Origin: Phytophthora quininea
Lineage: Eukaryota; Oomycota; Peronosporomycetes; Peronosporales; Peronosporaceae
DNA length: 64,000 nucleotides
Assembly: GCA_011947345.1 (NCBI GenBank)
Contig: JAAVTG010000057.1
Span: 248,001 to 312,000, forward strand
Direction of reading: 5' to 3'
A model generated the notes under the pieces. It did no database searches. It saw only the letters and a program-made list of their open reading frames with translations, and was not told the origin of the DNA. Positions 36,659-47,669 of this stretch are shown piece by piece; positions within the stretch are counted from its first letter, which is position 1, and every line of letters begins with the position of its first letter. A program made the position numbers and the translations under genes.

Positions 36659-37669
36659 ATGAAGGTCCCGATGGAGATCCCGATCGTCGCCTCTCCAGGA
36701 CTCACTTCAGGACGTCAATTCGAGGCACTTCACTCTGCGCCGAAGCATTTCACGGAGGACCGACTGCACAAGGCCAAGTTGTCGACGGGCATCAATGTCG
36801 AGTACATGGTGGAGTCGAACGCGGATGCCAGCGACCCAGAGTGCCGCCACTTGCCCGAGGAGCGGATGGTGTTGATCATCGGCTTCTTACAGACCAAAGA
36901 GCTCTGGGGGCCGGTAATTGACATGCTGCTTTCGAAATGGGACGCTCGCGAACAAGGCAGGAACTTGACCATCCTGACGTTTGATAACCGAGGCGTGGGC
37001 GGCACCGATGCGCCGTGGGGACGATACACCACCAGCCAAATGGCGCAAGACACGCTGGGCTTGCTGGATCACCTCGGATGGGAGTCCGCTCACTTTGTCG
37101 GCATCAGCATGGGCGGGATGGTCTCCATTGAACTCGCTTGCACTGCACCAGAGCGGGTGAGCTCGCTGTCGTTGCTAGTTAGCACTCGCGGTCGATACAT
37201 TCCCGACGTGCGATCGCTGCTGCCGTTGCTCGGAGCTATCTTCTCGCCGACGCAAATGGGTATCGTCAAGAACACTGTGTCTCTCAACTATCCGTCGGAC
37301 TTCCTGGCCCGTTCGATGGGCGATCAAGACGTGAGGAGTATTCTCGAGCAGCATTATTCCACGCTGCCAAGTCGCCACGCACCTGCTGGCTATCACGCTT
37401 TGGTTTGCCAAGGCCTGGCTGTGCAGACGCACTACGTCTCGGACGAGCGGCTGAGCATCATTGCGAAGGCCGGGTTCCCCGTGCTCGTCGTTGGTAGCAT
37501 GAGGGATATTTTGATCCCGCCAGAGGAGTCCGTGAAGCTGCTCCAACGGCTACCCGGTGACCAAGTGCGAGCGTTCTTCTTCAAGAACGGAGGCCACGGA
37601 ATCGACACCATGTTTGCCGAAGAACTGGCCGATGGACTTCTTGGCACCATGCGGCGTGCCAGGCTGTGA
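36659..37669 (+). CDS. Alpha/beta hydrolase (Ser type), paralog 2
   Basis: An intronless 336-residue protein. It has LIIGFLQTKE, FDNRGVGGTD, nucleophile GISMGG, acid GSMRDILIPPEE and catalytic His NGGHGID. It is closely related to the gene at 31997 and the edge gene. The start at 36659 (MKVPMEIP) agrees with the paralog length; an upstream in-frame ATG at 36605 adds a basic stretch with no counterpart. Only about 240 bp separate it from MTR4. Frame intact. Confidence 0.88.
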   Translation: MKVPMEIPIVASPGLTSGRQFEALHSAPKHFTEDRLHKAKLSTGINVEYMVESNADASDPECRHLPEERMVLIIGFLQTKELWGPVIDMLLSKWDAREQGRNLTILTFDNRGVGGTDAPWGRYTTSQMAQDTLGLLDHLGWESAHFVGISMGGMVSIELACTAPERVSSLSLLVSTRGRYIPDVRSLLPLLGAIFSPTQMGIVKNTVSLNYPSDFLARSMGDQDVRSILEQHYSTLPSRHAPAGYHALVCQGLAVQTHYVSDERLSIIAKAGFPVLVVGSMRDILIPPEESVKLLQRLPGDQVRAFFFKNGGHGIDTMFAEELADGLLGTMRRARL

Positions 37670-38449
37670 GATGCAAGAAATGATGATACGAAATGAGTTG
37701 TAGTAGTAGTAATACATAGGATTGAGAATCCCCAACGAAGCTGTTGTTGCCGGCGGAATCGACACCCCCGCAGGTGATGGGAGTGTTGAGACGAGTTCAA
37801 AAGTGATCTCGACCAGTGTGAACTTCAGCTCGAATCTCAGAACGACGTTGGCGGACGTCACGAATGATACAAGCGATCTTAGAGTGCCAACAAAACTTGT
37901 ATGAGGCGGCAACAAAGATCGCAGCTCTAGGGAGCTTCATGCAATGAGGTCCCCAACGCAAAGGAATCCGCGTCGAGGCTTTCTGACCGCGTCGGACACA
38001 TCGATAGGCAAGCACCAACATCCAGCACAAAGCTGGGGACTGTCCGACGGACCCCACAAAATGCGTCGCGGTAACGAACAGGCAGGCAAAGCAACCCCAC
38101 ACTTTCAATCCATACAATCCAAAAGCATGGACTTCTGGCGTAATGCCGAAAATTTGTTGACCGCGACGACGTTCACCAAGAGCTGTTCGTTAGCGACACC
38201 AAACTTGATGCCAGTGCTGGCTGCCCCAGCTGATTGATGTTGATGTGGTGCCATCCGACTTGCACCGTGTGGTCGTGGGGCTGGCAGCGCAATGCCAGGA
38301 GAGATTCTGGACAGGCAATTTTCGAGCAGATCCGTGGACTTTTGACTTGAAAATACAGTGCGGGACAACGTTCAGTAGCGCTTGCATAGAAGTCCCCATC
38401 ATTCGCGGATAAGCTCGCTACCACGCAAGTGGATATACAGGCATTCTCC
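37670..38449. other. Intergenic region
   Basis: About 780 bp with only short, non-conserved frames. A (GTA)n-like microsatellite lies at 37697-37712. No gene seen. Confidence 0.5.
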
Positions 38450-39831
38450 ATGCGTGAGAGTCAGCCAGCGCAGCGCATGACCTTGTCGGTGCTGAACCAG
38501 TCGAGCGTGGACGAGCGCGAGCTGCGGCTCTGGCTGCTGTCGGCCAACACGGTCAAGGGCGTGACGTTCTACCGCATCGCCGGGCGGTTCGCCTCGAACG
38601 GCCAGACGTGGGAGGTGAGTCACCGCTACTCGGAGTTCCTCAAGCTGCGCGACCAGCTCGTCAAGTTCCTGTCGGCGTCCACGGACAAGTGCCCGGGCTG
38701 CCGCAACTATTTGCACTCGATCCAGCGCTTCGACTTCCCCAAGAAGCATCTGTTCGCGTCCAGGGCGCCCATGGTGGTCAACTACCGCGTCAAGGCGCTG
38801 CGCTCGTTCCTCAACCTGCTGGCGTCCTGGGCCTTCTCCAAGACGCCAAAGTGTCCCACCTGCGGAGGCTTCGCCTTCGACGTGGTGCGCAACTTTGTGC
38901 TGGAAGGAGACGACGTCTCGGCCGACGCGGACATGAACTCCATCCGAGAGAGCGTCGTGATCGAGGCCTTCTCGGAACAGCTCAACAGCAGTCGCGGACC
39001 GACGCACATGAGGAAGAACAGTTGGATGCGGGCCTCGCCCTCGGGCAGCATGAGCCAAATTGACATGGTGCAGAGCATGCATGTGCCCAAGACGACCAAC
39101 CAGCGGCCGCCGAACGACCTGCCGAGGCCGAGTGTGGCTCGTGCACAGTCGAACGAAATCCCGCCGTTTAGAGCTCCCCATAGACCGACTTATCAAGGAG
39201 GAAGACAACAACGACGTCGACCGGATGACGACCCGTACGACGCCTTTAACGACTACTTGCCAGAGAGGAATGCCAAGACGAAGAAGTCGATCCAGTCGAC
39301 GATGGAGGACAAGATTCAGTCGGGCAAGTTCAAGTCGAGAACGTTGCAGGAGTCGGTGGAGGACAGAAGGCGACGCGATGAAGAGAGACGTCGCGAAGAG
39401 GAGGAAGAGATGCAGCAGCAGCAGCGACTGTTGATGAAGCACCGCAGTGAGCCGAGGAACCTGTCCACCCAAGGACGCGTACTGGCCGAGAGCGAAATCT
39501 CCGTGGGGACGAGCAACTTTGAAAGCCCGTACCATGCGAACCGGAGAGGACCGTCGAGTCGAGGCAGCTCCAACTCGAGACGCAACGCCGAGAGCTTCAT
39601 CTCGGACGTCAGCATGGCTGCAGAGCCCGTGCTGCTGCACGGAGACGAGATGCAGCGCTACGGCATCTCGGACGACGAGAGGAAGGCCAAGAGCGCCAGC
39701 AGCGTCAGCGTGTACTCGGACGACTCGGAGATTGATATTACAGGCGTTACGCTGGCGTCGCCCCGCGGGCGGCCAAGAAGAGCAGCGCCGACAATTTGTG
39801 GCAACCATGGGAACTGGCCAGGGTGGCCTAA
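38450..39831 (+). CDS. PX-domain protein with disordered coiled-coil tail
   Basis: Residues about 25-150 form a PX phosphoinositide-binding domain: YRIAGRFASNGQTWEVSHRY, EFLKLRDQL, and RAPMVVNYRVKALRSFLNLL. A CPGC pair is inserted in the domain and a second CPTC follows it, so zinc may stabilise the fold. The rest is Ser/Arg-rich and disordered with a short charged coil (EDRRRRDEERRREEEEEM). Near the end the frame slips at 39767-39769 (GGG, one G short). The restored end, SADNLWQPWELARVA, stops at 39829-39831 instead of a Trp/Pro-rich tail to 39901. Probably a membrane-trafficking adaptor. An alternative ATG lies at 38477. Confidence 0.82.
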
Positions 39832-40633
39832 GCCCACGTGGACATTTTCATATGAACAACTAACTCCCCGCAGGAAGTACACATTTTATTTTGTCAGTTG
39901 ATGCACACCTGCAACCAACTTGTAACGTCCAGGAAGAAGCCCACTTGGAGAACAAGTTTTTGGCCAAGCAAAGGTGGCTGCAGAGCATTGAATTGAGGTC
40001 AGACCAGCCCTGACTGAGACCCCATCCCCTCCCGCTCTTGGAGCTACTATCCGTCGATGCCTCGTGGATGTCTTTGCCTCGATATCTTCGCTGCAACTGC
40101 TCGTTTCTGACGCTGTCCTCTGCAAAAGTGGAGAAACCCCACGAGGTTTCAGTATGCTCTTCTAGTGATATTACACGTTGCTAGTAAATAGACAGATTGC
40201 CTATACAAAGCGCCAGTGTCTCACTGTCCCTTTTGGGCCGTTCTTCGCCCATACTAACGCTCTTCTAACCCCCGCCACCCCCACAAGTCAAGAAGCGGCC
40301 CCGGGCGTAAAAATACCCCGCGGCAGCCAACGCCCGCGCCACTCAACCCCCAGACTCGAGGCGGCCCGCTCTTCTTGCTCTTCCTGGCGCCGTATGCCGA
40401 TTCGTCGCTAAGCGCCAAAACTACATGTAAGAACGCGCGTACCGGTACTATCGGTAAATGACCGTGTGTGGACAATCTTCTAACCACTTGCTGTTTGTAT
40501 GCTCCAGAAGAATCGTACACAACACCAAGGCAGTCGACAAAGGGAAGGTAAGAAGAAAGTTTGGCTCCACGTTATCGAAAACTCTTCCCAAAATGCTCAT
40601 GGATTATATATTCTCTGTAGACATCAAGTGCGC
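39832..40633. other. Intergenic region and possible 5' UTR
   Basis: About 800 bp without a convincing gene. The last part (40500-40620) may hold 5' UTR of the next gene, with a splice-like TCTGTAG just before its start. Confidence 0.45.
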
Positions 40634-42881
40634 ATGGAGTCCAAGGCCGATGGCACCCGAGCCAAGCCCAAGGAGACGCTCTGGTGGCGCTGGACACACG
40701 GCAAGAGCGGCAGCGTCTCGTCGTCGTCCCATGCCGCCCCAGGGACCGCGTACGACGCGTCCAGCCACAGTAATAGCAATAGTAGTAGTAAAACGGCGTC
40801 TCCGAGCAGCGCCATGCGCTGGCAGAAGCGCACGTCGCGCTCGGGGCTCGCCCCAAAGAGGAGACGGCTAACGCCTCCTCTCTGACGTGGTCCACGTCCC
40901 CCACAGACAGCACGTCCAGTCCTAAATTCTTCCCGTCAGCTGCCTCTCGCAATGCCAGGACCTCGCTTGCCAAGAAGAAGACGACGCTCTCCACTCGTTC
41001 GAGAGAAGCTGCAGCTAAGAAAGCGCTCTCAGCTTCGTCGACTTCGACTTTCATGTTCTCGTCGACCAGAGAGGAGAAGAAGGCCATGTCATCCGAGATC
41101 TCGTGGTCCATGGGCAAAAGCAAGAGATTGGCCACCAGGAAGGACAGAAAGACGGGGAAAAGCGCCATGGCAGCTACTGGAAGAGGTGCAACGAGAGTGA
41201 AAGCCACGAGGAATCGCTTCCTACCGGATGTGAACGAAGACACGGTGATGAAAGCTCCGGATGCTGGAGCGGTCATGTTCTCGCTGTCGACGCAGGCCAC
41301 GCCCAACCGAAGCGCGGAACGCCAAGGATTCAGCTTTTCGATGCCATATGAAGAGACCAAATCCCCAGAGGCAAAGTCTCCGGGTTTTGACTTTGGCTGC
41401 GACTTCTCCAAGTTCAGCAAGCCAGCATTCCCACCCACGTCGCCGTCTGCGGCGTCAACGGCTTCGACAACTTCTTCGTTCAGCTCGCAGTCGTTCTCGA
41501 CGGTGGACCCGGTAGCGAACTGCGCTCGGGCTGTATTGAAAGACTGCATTATGAAGCGGCAGATGGAGCAAAGCAAAATGGATCAGAACAGTGCTCGCAA
41601 GCGCTCCATTGAAGGGTGCCTTGGGGGACCTGGGCAGCAAAGAGTTTAGCTGGGATTTCGACACCATTGTGTCCAAACCCAGGGAGTACCGTGTGATGAG
41701 CTCCGGATCGAGGTGAGTTCATGGCGAAAGATGAATTGCTTCTCAGTTCGCTAAGCTGACATGTGATTCCGCAGCTCTAGTAGCGACGACGAGCTGAGCC
41801 AACTTTCCTCCATGGATCAGTCGTTCTGGTAGGGAATGTCTGCTACATTTCGTTCCTTCGTCCTGCATATTGACACATGTTTTTGTTAGCAATGATAAAT
41901 CCGAGCGTGGCTGTGACAGCAAGCTGGCAAAAGAGGAGCTGTATCGCCAGCTTATGGTTGGAGATTACGACTGCAGCAGTAGCCCCGAGTACCAGTGTTA
42001 CAGTCCGCTGTTCGAAGAAAAGTACGACGCTTTCACTGCTACGGTATGTGATTGGTACGGTCTCTTACGATCTGGATGTTCTCTCTTGTAGGGGACTGCC
42101 TATTGAGATTCGATACCAACTCCCACTGGCGCTTGGAACTGCCAACGAAACCAGCAAGGAATGCACAATCTGCCAGTTGGGCTACGGTATCGGCGATCAC
42201 ATTGTAACACTGCCATGCCAGCACTTCTTCCAGTACGTTCAAACCGACCGAGATGCTGCTTTACAAAGTACTTACGATGCGACTGTCTTGTAGTGCCTGC
42301 TGTGTTGACAAGTGGTTGTGGAACCACACGTCATGCCCACTGTGTCGTACAGAGGTCACGCTGGAGGAGACTGAAGCTCCCAGCACCAAACACAATTTCA
42401 CAGAGTGCTCAGCAGTGGACCAGGAGCGTATTCGACGCCAATTGCGCTCGTCGTCCCAGCACGCTGGCTTCCGTCCTGTTGTCCCAGGTAGGATTTTGTT
42501 GTGGTGACTTTTCCTTTTGAGGTCGTTTGTATTGACTTTGATTATGCAGTTGAAGTCGATCAACTCGAAGCAGAAGTCTCGCGTATGGTCATCGACGACG
42601 ACTCCGAAGCCGAAGAGGAGCCAAGCTATTTAGTTTGGTACGTGTTAATCGTAATCCATCCCAGGCAATCGGAGGACATCGAACTCATGCCTCTTGCTCT
42701 TCTTCAGCCCGACACCGCACCTTGCAACCAACCTGCAGGACAACAGTCCTGGCAACTGATTGATGACTGCACCGTGCGAGACGAAATCCCTGCTCAAGAG
42801 GTTGCTGCTTTTGCACAAACATCAATGACGAGAAGCGGAGGCGTTGGCCTCTGCAACTCTCGGGGCACTCTTCTCCTCTGA
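40634..42881 (+). CDS. RING-H2 finger protein with long disordered N-terminus
   Basis: From ATG 40634 a Ser/Lys-rich disordered region runs to about 41712. Short exons follow: 41775-41828, 41890-42043, about 42092-42232 and 42294-42487, then a last exon from about 42550. The RING-H2 domain is split across two exons: CTICQLGYGIGDHIVTLPCQ, then HxxCVDKW and CPLC. This is the pattern of E3 ubiquitin ligases. An acidic stretch (DDDSEAEEE) follows. Frame shifts occur at 40851-40854 (CCCC), at 41623-41627 (GGGGG, one G short) and at the 42091 acceptor (G run). The 3' end is unsure: continuous reading ends at 42881, but a splice at about 42708 would end earlier. Confidence 0.75.
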
Positions 42882-43261
42882 GGTATTTGTATTGTGTTGT
42901 TATCGACCCCCGCACGCCCTGCTTTCCTGATGCGGAACCGCCCGAAACAAAATCGACCAAAGTCTTCAGGGAATCAAGCAGCCCAGACGAAACTCCAGGG
43001 ACATGGGCTGCGCTATTCGCCTCGTGTAGGTGAGAGGTGGCAGGAACGTTACGGGGAGACCATTACGCTCGCATCATAATCAAAATAAAAACACATCCGC
43101 AAAACTTCAACGCTTACTGGTCATGTTGTCGTAAATGTTGCAATCGTGATATCGGTTTAATCAGGGATACAGGCTATAATAGTAATTAACTATGATTTCA
43201 ACCAAGCTAATTAGACTAAATCATCGAAAATAACAAAATCGCAGTGGTTTTGTAAGAAGCT
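42882..43261. other. Intergenic region
   Basis: About 380 bp. AT-rich from 43075 to 43250, consistent with terminator and promoter sequence; no gene seen. Confidence 0.45.
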
Positions 43262-46200
43262 ATGGCTGTAAAATCTTTGGGCGTTTCTGCAGCCAGTCCA
43301 CTGCAAAAAGGTCGGCGAAGCGCAAGGATCGGAGGACGCATGGACGGCGACGACGAGCCCGCCATGGCGTATTTCCTGCCCAACGGGATCGCCGACGACT
43401 CTCCTCCCAAGCGCAGGTGCGTCCACTTCGCCGCTTGCCCCTCTGCTCCTCAAATATTCACGTTCTAACTCCTGTTTGAACGTATCTCTAGTCGGGTTAA
43501 AGCGAGTTTCGGTCCTATCGGAGGTCGCTCCGCTGCTACTTCAGGTTCATCCGGTGCTACTTCACCTGCCACAGTCTCCACAGCTTCCGGGGCTCAAGAT
43601 CCCAGGCTGGAGACGGAATTTACCGGTCTGCATACAAGACCGAGACCCACCTTAGATCCGTCACCATTCGGCGGCTCGGGGGCCTCTTTAAGCCCACGAC
43701 CCACCAATTTCTTACTCTCAGATCTAGGTGGAGAGATCCACACCCCAAGAGCTCAAAGAGAGATCGAAACAGCAAGGAGTTCCAGTCCTTTTGGATACAC
43801 GGGAGCTTTTGGTCCTTCTTTGGAGAGTAGACATGGGGAAGCTTCGGGGCTGGAGCGATTCGCTCCCCTTCTTCCATGTTTGATAGAGGACAAGAAGCTG
43901 CCAAGAGCTTCTCAGTGAGTCCTAGAGCAGCGGGCTTTGACGAACCAGAAGCACCACTTTATCGAGGGTATTTGAGCCCTGGAGACTCGGACAGGTTTGG
44001 TGGGATGCACACCTGGCCGTCAACAGCTACAGAGACGACTCAACCACGACGAATCTTGCAGCGCCCGCCTGGATTGGCAGGACCACCAGGACTGACGCAA
44101 CCATCGATGGACAATGTGCAGCCTCGCATAAGAATGGGAAGTTCAGGCGGAAGCGGCTTGATGCAGCAGCAGTTTGGACCTTTTAGCCCGCCGTCGTCGT
44201 CTCCCATGGCGGCTTCAAGTGCTGGAAGAGGCGTCTTTTCAGGCAATGAGGAGTTTGGACCGAGTTTACTACCTGGTCTGAGACTTTCTTCGGGTGTTTT
44301 TGGCGACCGAGACGATGGACGTGGTGTGTCCAACCCAGAACTTGCAGAGTTAAACACTCAGTCAATTAAAGTTGGCGAGGTGGATCGAATGCGTGGTCGG
44401 CGTGAAGATGACCGGTCTGCTGCGCCGTGGAGCAGTCGGGAGCCGACGACATCCCGACGAATTGATGTCCAAGCAAGGTACAAGGCTCCCGGAGCCCAAA
44501 GAAATCTCGAGACGGCAGGAAAAGTCGGAAGGGCGTTCCGAGTTGAGATCCAGAGCTTTGGAATTTAGTATGGACACAGTGGGGGCATTCACACCGGAGT
44601 CTCCAGTTCGATCGAGACGTGGAAGGAAAATGGCGTCTCCGACGACTAACAAATATGACTCACCTCCCACAGGAGATGGTCGTACTAGCAGCGATCAACG
44701 CACACCGAGGGGCAAGCGCCGTAACCAGTTGGCGGGCAGAGATATAGCTACGCCAGGCGTGGGTGGAAATGACAGCAAAAGAAGAGGAATGGCAAACCAG
44801 AACGAAGAATTCACCTCCTCCCGCAGCTCTCCGCCTGCGCTAGAAGCTAGTGACAGCCCTGCTAAACAATTCGCACGCGATTCAGCGAAAACTAAGCGTA
44901 AGGATGGTACTGCAGAGGTGAAAACGTCAAGCCGCAGTGCTCCCACGAGAAAGAATTCAAATCGAGGGGTCGAGAAGCCTACACGGCGACAAGTATATCG
45001 CGAAAAGCAAGTAAAGGAAAGAAAAAGCGAGTCTCCTGCACGAGAGGAATCTGCGGCAGTTAGCGAACCGTCAAGCACCGCATCGCCTTCTCCGAAGGGA
45101 GCGACGAGAGTAGCGAAAGCCAAAGTCCAGATGCCAGGTATCGAGAGGAAAAACAAGAGGATATTCCAGAAGATACTGCATTAACGCCCACCGCCAGCAC
45201 AGTCACGACAACAGAATCGTCCGAAGCTGTTCAAACTGTCGTTGAAGCAAGTGAAAAGCCTCGTCCTGAGGAGAAGCCTTGCTCTGAAGAGGAGAGAGGC
45301 TTGCTTACTGACAGACCGAAGAACGATAAAGCCAGCGAGGCTGGTGAAGATGCCAACACTCCTAGCAGCACCGAGCAAAGTGAGCAGCTGCCAGCTCCAC
45401 CGGCCAAGAAAGCTAAGCAGAAAAGCACCATCAACAGTGCTCCAGAAACACCCGCGGTCTCTCGTGAGCCGCCAGCCCAACCAGTCGAGAAGAAACAAAC
45501 TGCGAAAGAGCCTCGAGGAAAGAAAGACAAGAAGAAAGCAGCCCGCGGAAAGAAAGAGAAGCGCTCGTCTTTTATTTCAAAGGCCGCGGACGCATTGAAT
45601 GACTCAACCAGCGAAGCTCAAGATAAATTACTAGAGGCGCTGGCTAGTACAAGTACTCCGTTGTCCACTCGAGTCAGCAAGGGGCTGCGAGATGGACTGT
45701 TAGCAGCGACTTCAGCGGGCTTTATGGCTCTATTGAATACTCGGAGAGGGTGCATCTGGCTAGCGACTCGTCTGAACGTCAAGGGCGTGCTCTCCACCAG
45801 CTTCTCGTACCTGGAATCGGTGTTGGCGGTGCTATTTAGTGTGGTTCTGCTGCTCTCGTTGCACGCGGCGTCGTGGTTTATCCGCATTCATCGCGTGGCC
45901 TTCCGTGCTGTGCTGACGCACCGTCACATTGGCTTCTGCTTCGCGTTCTTGTATGGGTTCCCATTTCTAGTCCAGTATGTGTTCCCGTGGGCACCTCCAT
46001 GGGCCCCTGTGTGTCTATGGTACGCGTTCCTTGTGCAGTTGTTCTGCACGAACGGACCGACTGCTATGGTGACGACCTTCCGCGTCATCCTCCCGTTGGT
46101 TTTCCTGGTCGAAGGCATCTCTCATCACAGCTTCCTGTTGGATCTGAACGGCGCGGAGCTCTTGCTAGCGTCGTTCATCGTCTCGGCCGTGAAGACGAGC

Positions 46201-46573
46201 AACTTGTGCAGTCCAATCTTCTTCCTTTCATTGGCGACTCAGTGCCTGCTCGCTGTCTTCTTGGGATCGGAGCTGGTCGTGCAATGGATGCAGTTAGCAC
46301 TGGCACTGTACTCTCTTCACGTCATGGCCGTTTCTGAGGATGAATGGGTAAGCTCTTCGTTGCTTTCGGATTGTTTTCGACGATTAACCTTGTGCTTTGT
46401 AGTCGGGAGTGGCAGACGATGACGACGAGGTCTCTTGCAACCCCGTGGCAATGCATCACTCCATCGCAGACTACAACCGTCACACGGCGCCATCGAGTGC
46501 TGTCTCTATCCAGAAAGCCAAGAGACTAGATCGCCGCGCCCTCGCGTACGTCCGTGGTCGAAAACTCCGCTGA
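43262..46573 (+). CDS. Large protein with disordered N-terminus and multi-pass membrane domain
   Basis: Exon 1 is 43262-43416 (a second ATG at 43340, MDGDDEPAMAYF, is an equally good start). Exon 2 runs from 43492 to about 46348 and the last exon, about 46404-46573, ends YVRGRKLR. About 750 residues are disordered, rich in Ser, Pro, Lys and Arg. They are followed by about six hydrophobic helices (AVLFSVVLLLSLHAASWFI, then FCFAFLYGFPFLVQYVF and others) and a basic tail. A long charged region before membrane helices suggests a nuclear-envelope or ER protein, but I recognise no family. Frame breaks lie at 43865-43868 (CCCC), near 44480 and at 45149-45153 (AAAAA, one A short). Confidence 0.65.
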
Positions 46574-46990
46574 GTGGCGTTGACAATACATGACCTGGCT
46601 GGCAAAATACTCCCCAAATGGCATTGCTCATTCGACAATTCTCCAGCTGGAGCACAAGATGCAGATGCCAAGGGCACGCTGCTGCCGAAAGAGGTGATCG
46701 ACGCGATGGTTGCTGCCGGCGCCAAGGTCGAGCAAGTTTCGGATGAAGAAAGACCTCAATGTCATATCGAAGTCGACAGCGCTTACTCGGAGGCTTAGAG
46801 AATCTTCGCGACCTGGATGGAAACCCTCGAAGACATGAAGCACCCGCCGCCGGCGCTAGCACGGCTCTAGCTACATGGAAACGTAGCCTTCAAAAATCTC
46901 AATCAAAGCCACATGTGGAAGCTTCACCTGTAGGTGCATCACTTTGTTAATCCGAACCCAGACAGCATCCTCATTCCAAGAAGAGCCACC
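46574..46990. other. Intergenic region with a small open frame
   Basis: A frame from 46574 to 46798 (LLPKEVIDAMVAAGAKVEQV, ending SAYSEA) is protein-like but has no early ATG and directly follows the previous stop. It may be readthrough of an unrecognised exon or chance. Otherwise featureless. Confidence 0.3.
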
Positions 46991-47614
46991 ATGTCGGACA
47001 AGCGGGGAGCGACGCTGCAGAGCTTGAGACCTGCTGCAGTGGCCCCCGTGAACGCATCGGGCAGAAGACCAGCCCTGCAAGAACTCAAGAAGATCTCGGC
47101 GATTCGAGTGGCGTACGGTGGGAAGGACTCCAAGAACTACGTGGTCGAAGTGTTTGCCGACCCGACACGCAGCGCGTTGTTCAGCACGGACAGCACACAA
47201 TCGGACTCATCGACAGTCTTCCCAGCTCAAGATGACGAAACAGTGCAAGTGTCGACCGTCAGGATCGAGAGAGCTCTGCACGACTTTACGAGGCTCCGAG
47301 ACAAGGTCTACAACGTCGTGCACACGGCTCACTACAGCCAGCACTGCGAGTTCTGCACCGCTCTGCTGCACTGGAGTGTGCTGTCAACGAACCCTGACGG
47401 ACTGTTCCTACCTCTTCTGGGCGGCAAGAACGTGGCCAAGAAGCTGACAACGTTCCTGACGAGTTTGGTGGCGTGCATCGCGCAGGACGTTGAGAACGCT
47501 GAGAGCTGCAAGGGGAGGGCTTTGGCCCCCACATTGTTTATACGTTCCTGTTCACTTCGTCGTCAGCGAGCGATGCTGCGTAGTGGCAGACTAGGACGAT
47601 CTATCTTTGCGTAA
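46991..47614 (+). CDS. PX-like protein, copy 1 of inverted pair
   Basis: A 207-residue protein from ATG 46991 (MSDKRGATLQSL). The core ISAIRVAYGGKDSKNYVVEV, then RALHDFTRLRDKVYNVV and HYSQHCEFCTALLHW, follows the order of a PX domain. It shares the xxFxxLRDxV segment and a CxxC pair with the PX protein at 38450. It lacks the usual Pro-rich loop and is probably a divergent lipid-binding domain. Codons from 47066 to 47583 are almost identical to an inverted copy at 49812-50332, and a divergent third copy lies at 57356. Confidence 0.65.
   Translation: MSDKRGATLQSLRPAAVAPVNASGRRPALQELKKISAIRVAYGGKDSKNYVVEVFADPTRSALFSTDSTQSDSSTVFPAQDDETVQVSTVRIERALHDFTRLRDKVYNVVHTAHYSQHCEFCTALLHWSVLSTNPDGLFLPLLGGKNVAKKLTTFLTSLVACIAQDVENAESCKGRALAPTLFIRSCSLRRQRAMLRSGRLGRSIFA
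47066..47583 (+). repeat. Inverted repeat arm A (about 520 bp)
   Basis: Almost identical to the reverse complement of 49812-50332, with only a few mismatches that I could count (for example GTG/ATG near 47242). Contains most of the PX-like coding sequence. The arms face each other across 2.2 kb. Confidence 0.85.
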
Positions 47615-47669
47615 AATATCCGTCGAGTCGTTTACTTTGCATCTCAATCAGTCCACAAGGGACCTCATC

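Noticed and set aside
36419..36662. C-terminal extension of MTR4 past the DSHCT domain
   Set aside because: It is out-of-frame reading after the 36349 shift; the restored frame ends at 36418 with the expected family terminus.
38399..39808. 469-residue open frame on the minus strand
   Set aside because: It is antisense to the PX gene. Its composition (Arg/Leu/His-rich) is what GC-rich codons give in reverse, and no motif is present.
40572..41576. 334-residue minus-strand frame
   Set aside because: Antisense to the disordered part of the RING-H2 gene, which reads better and leads into a true zinc finger.
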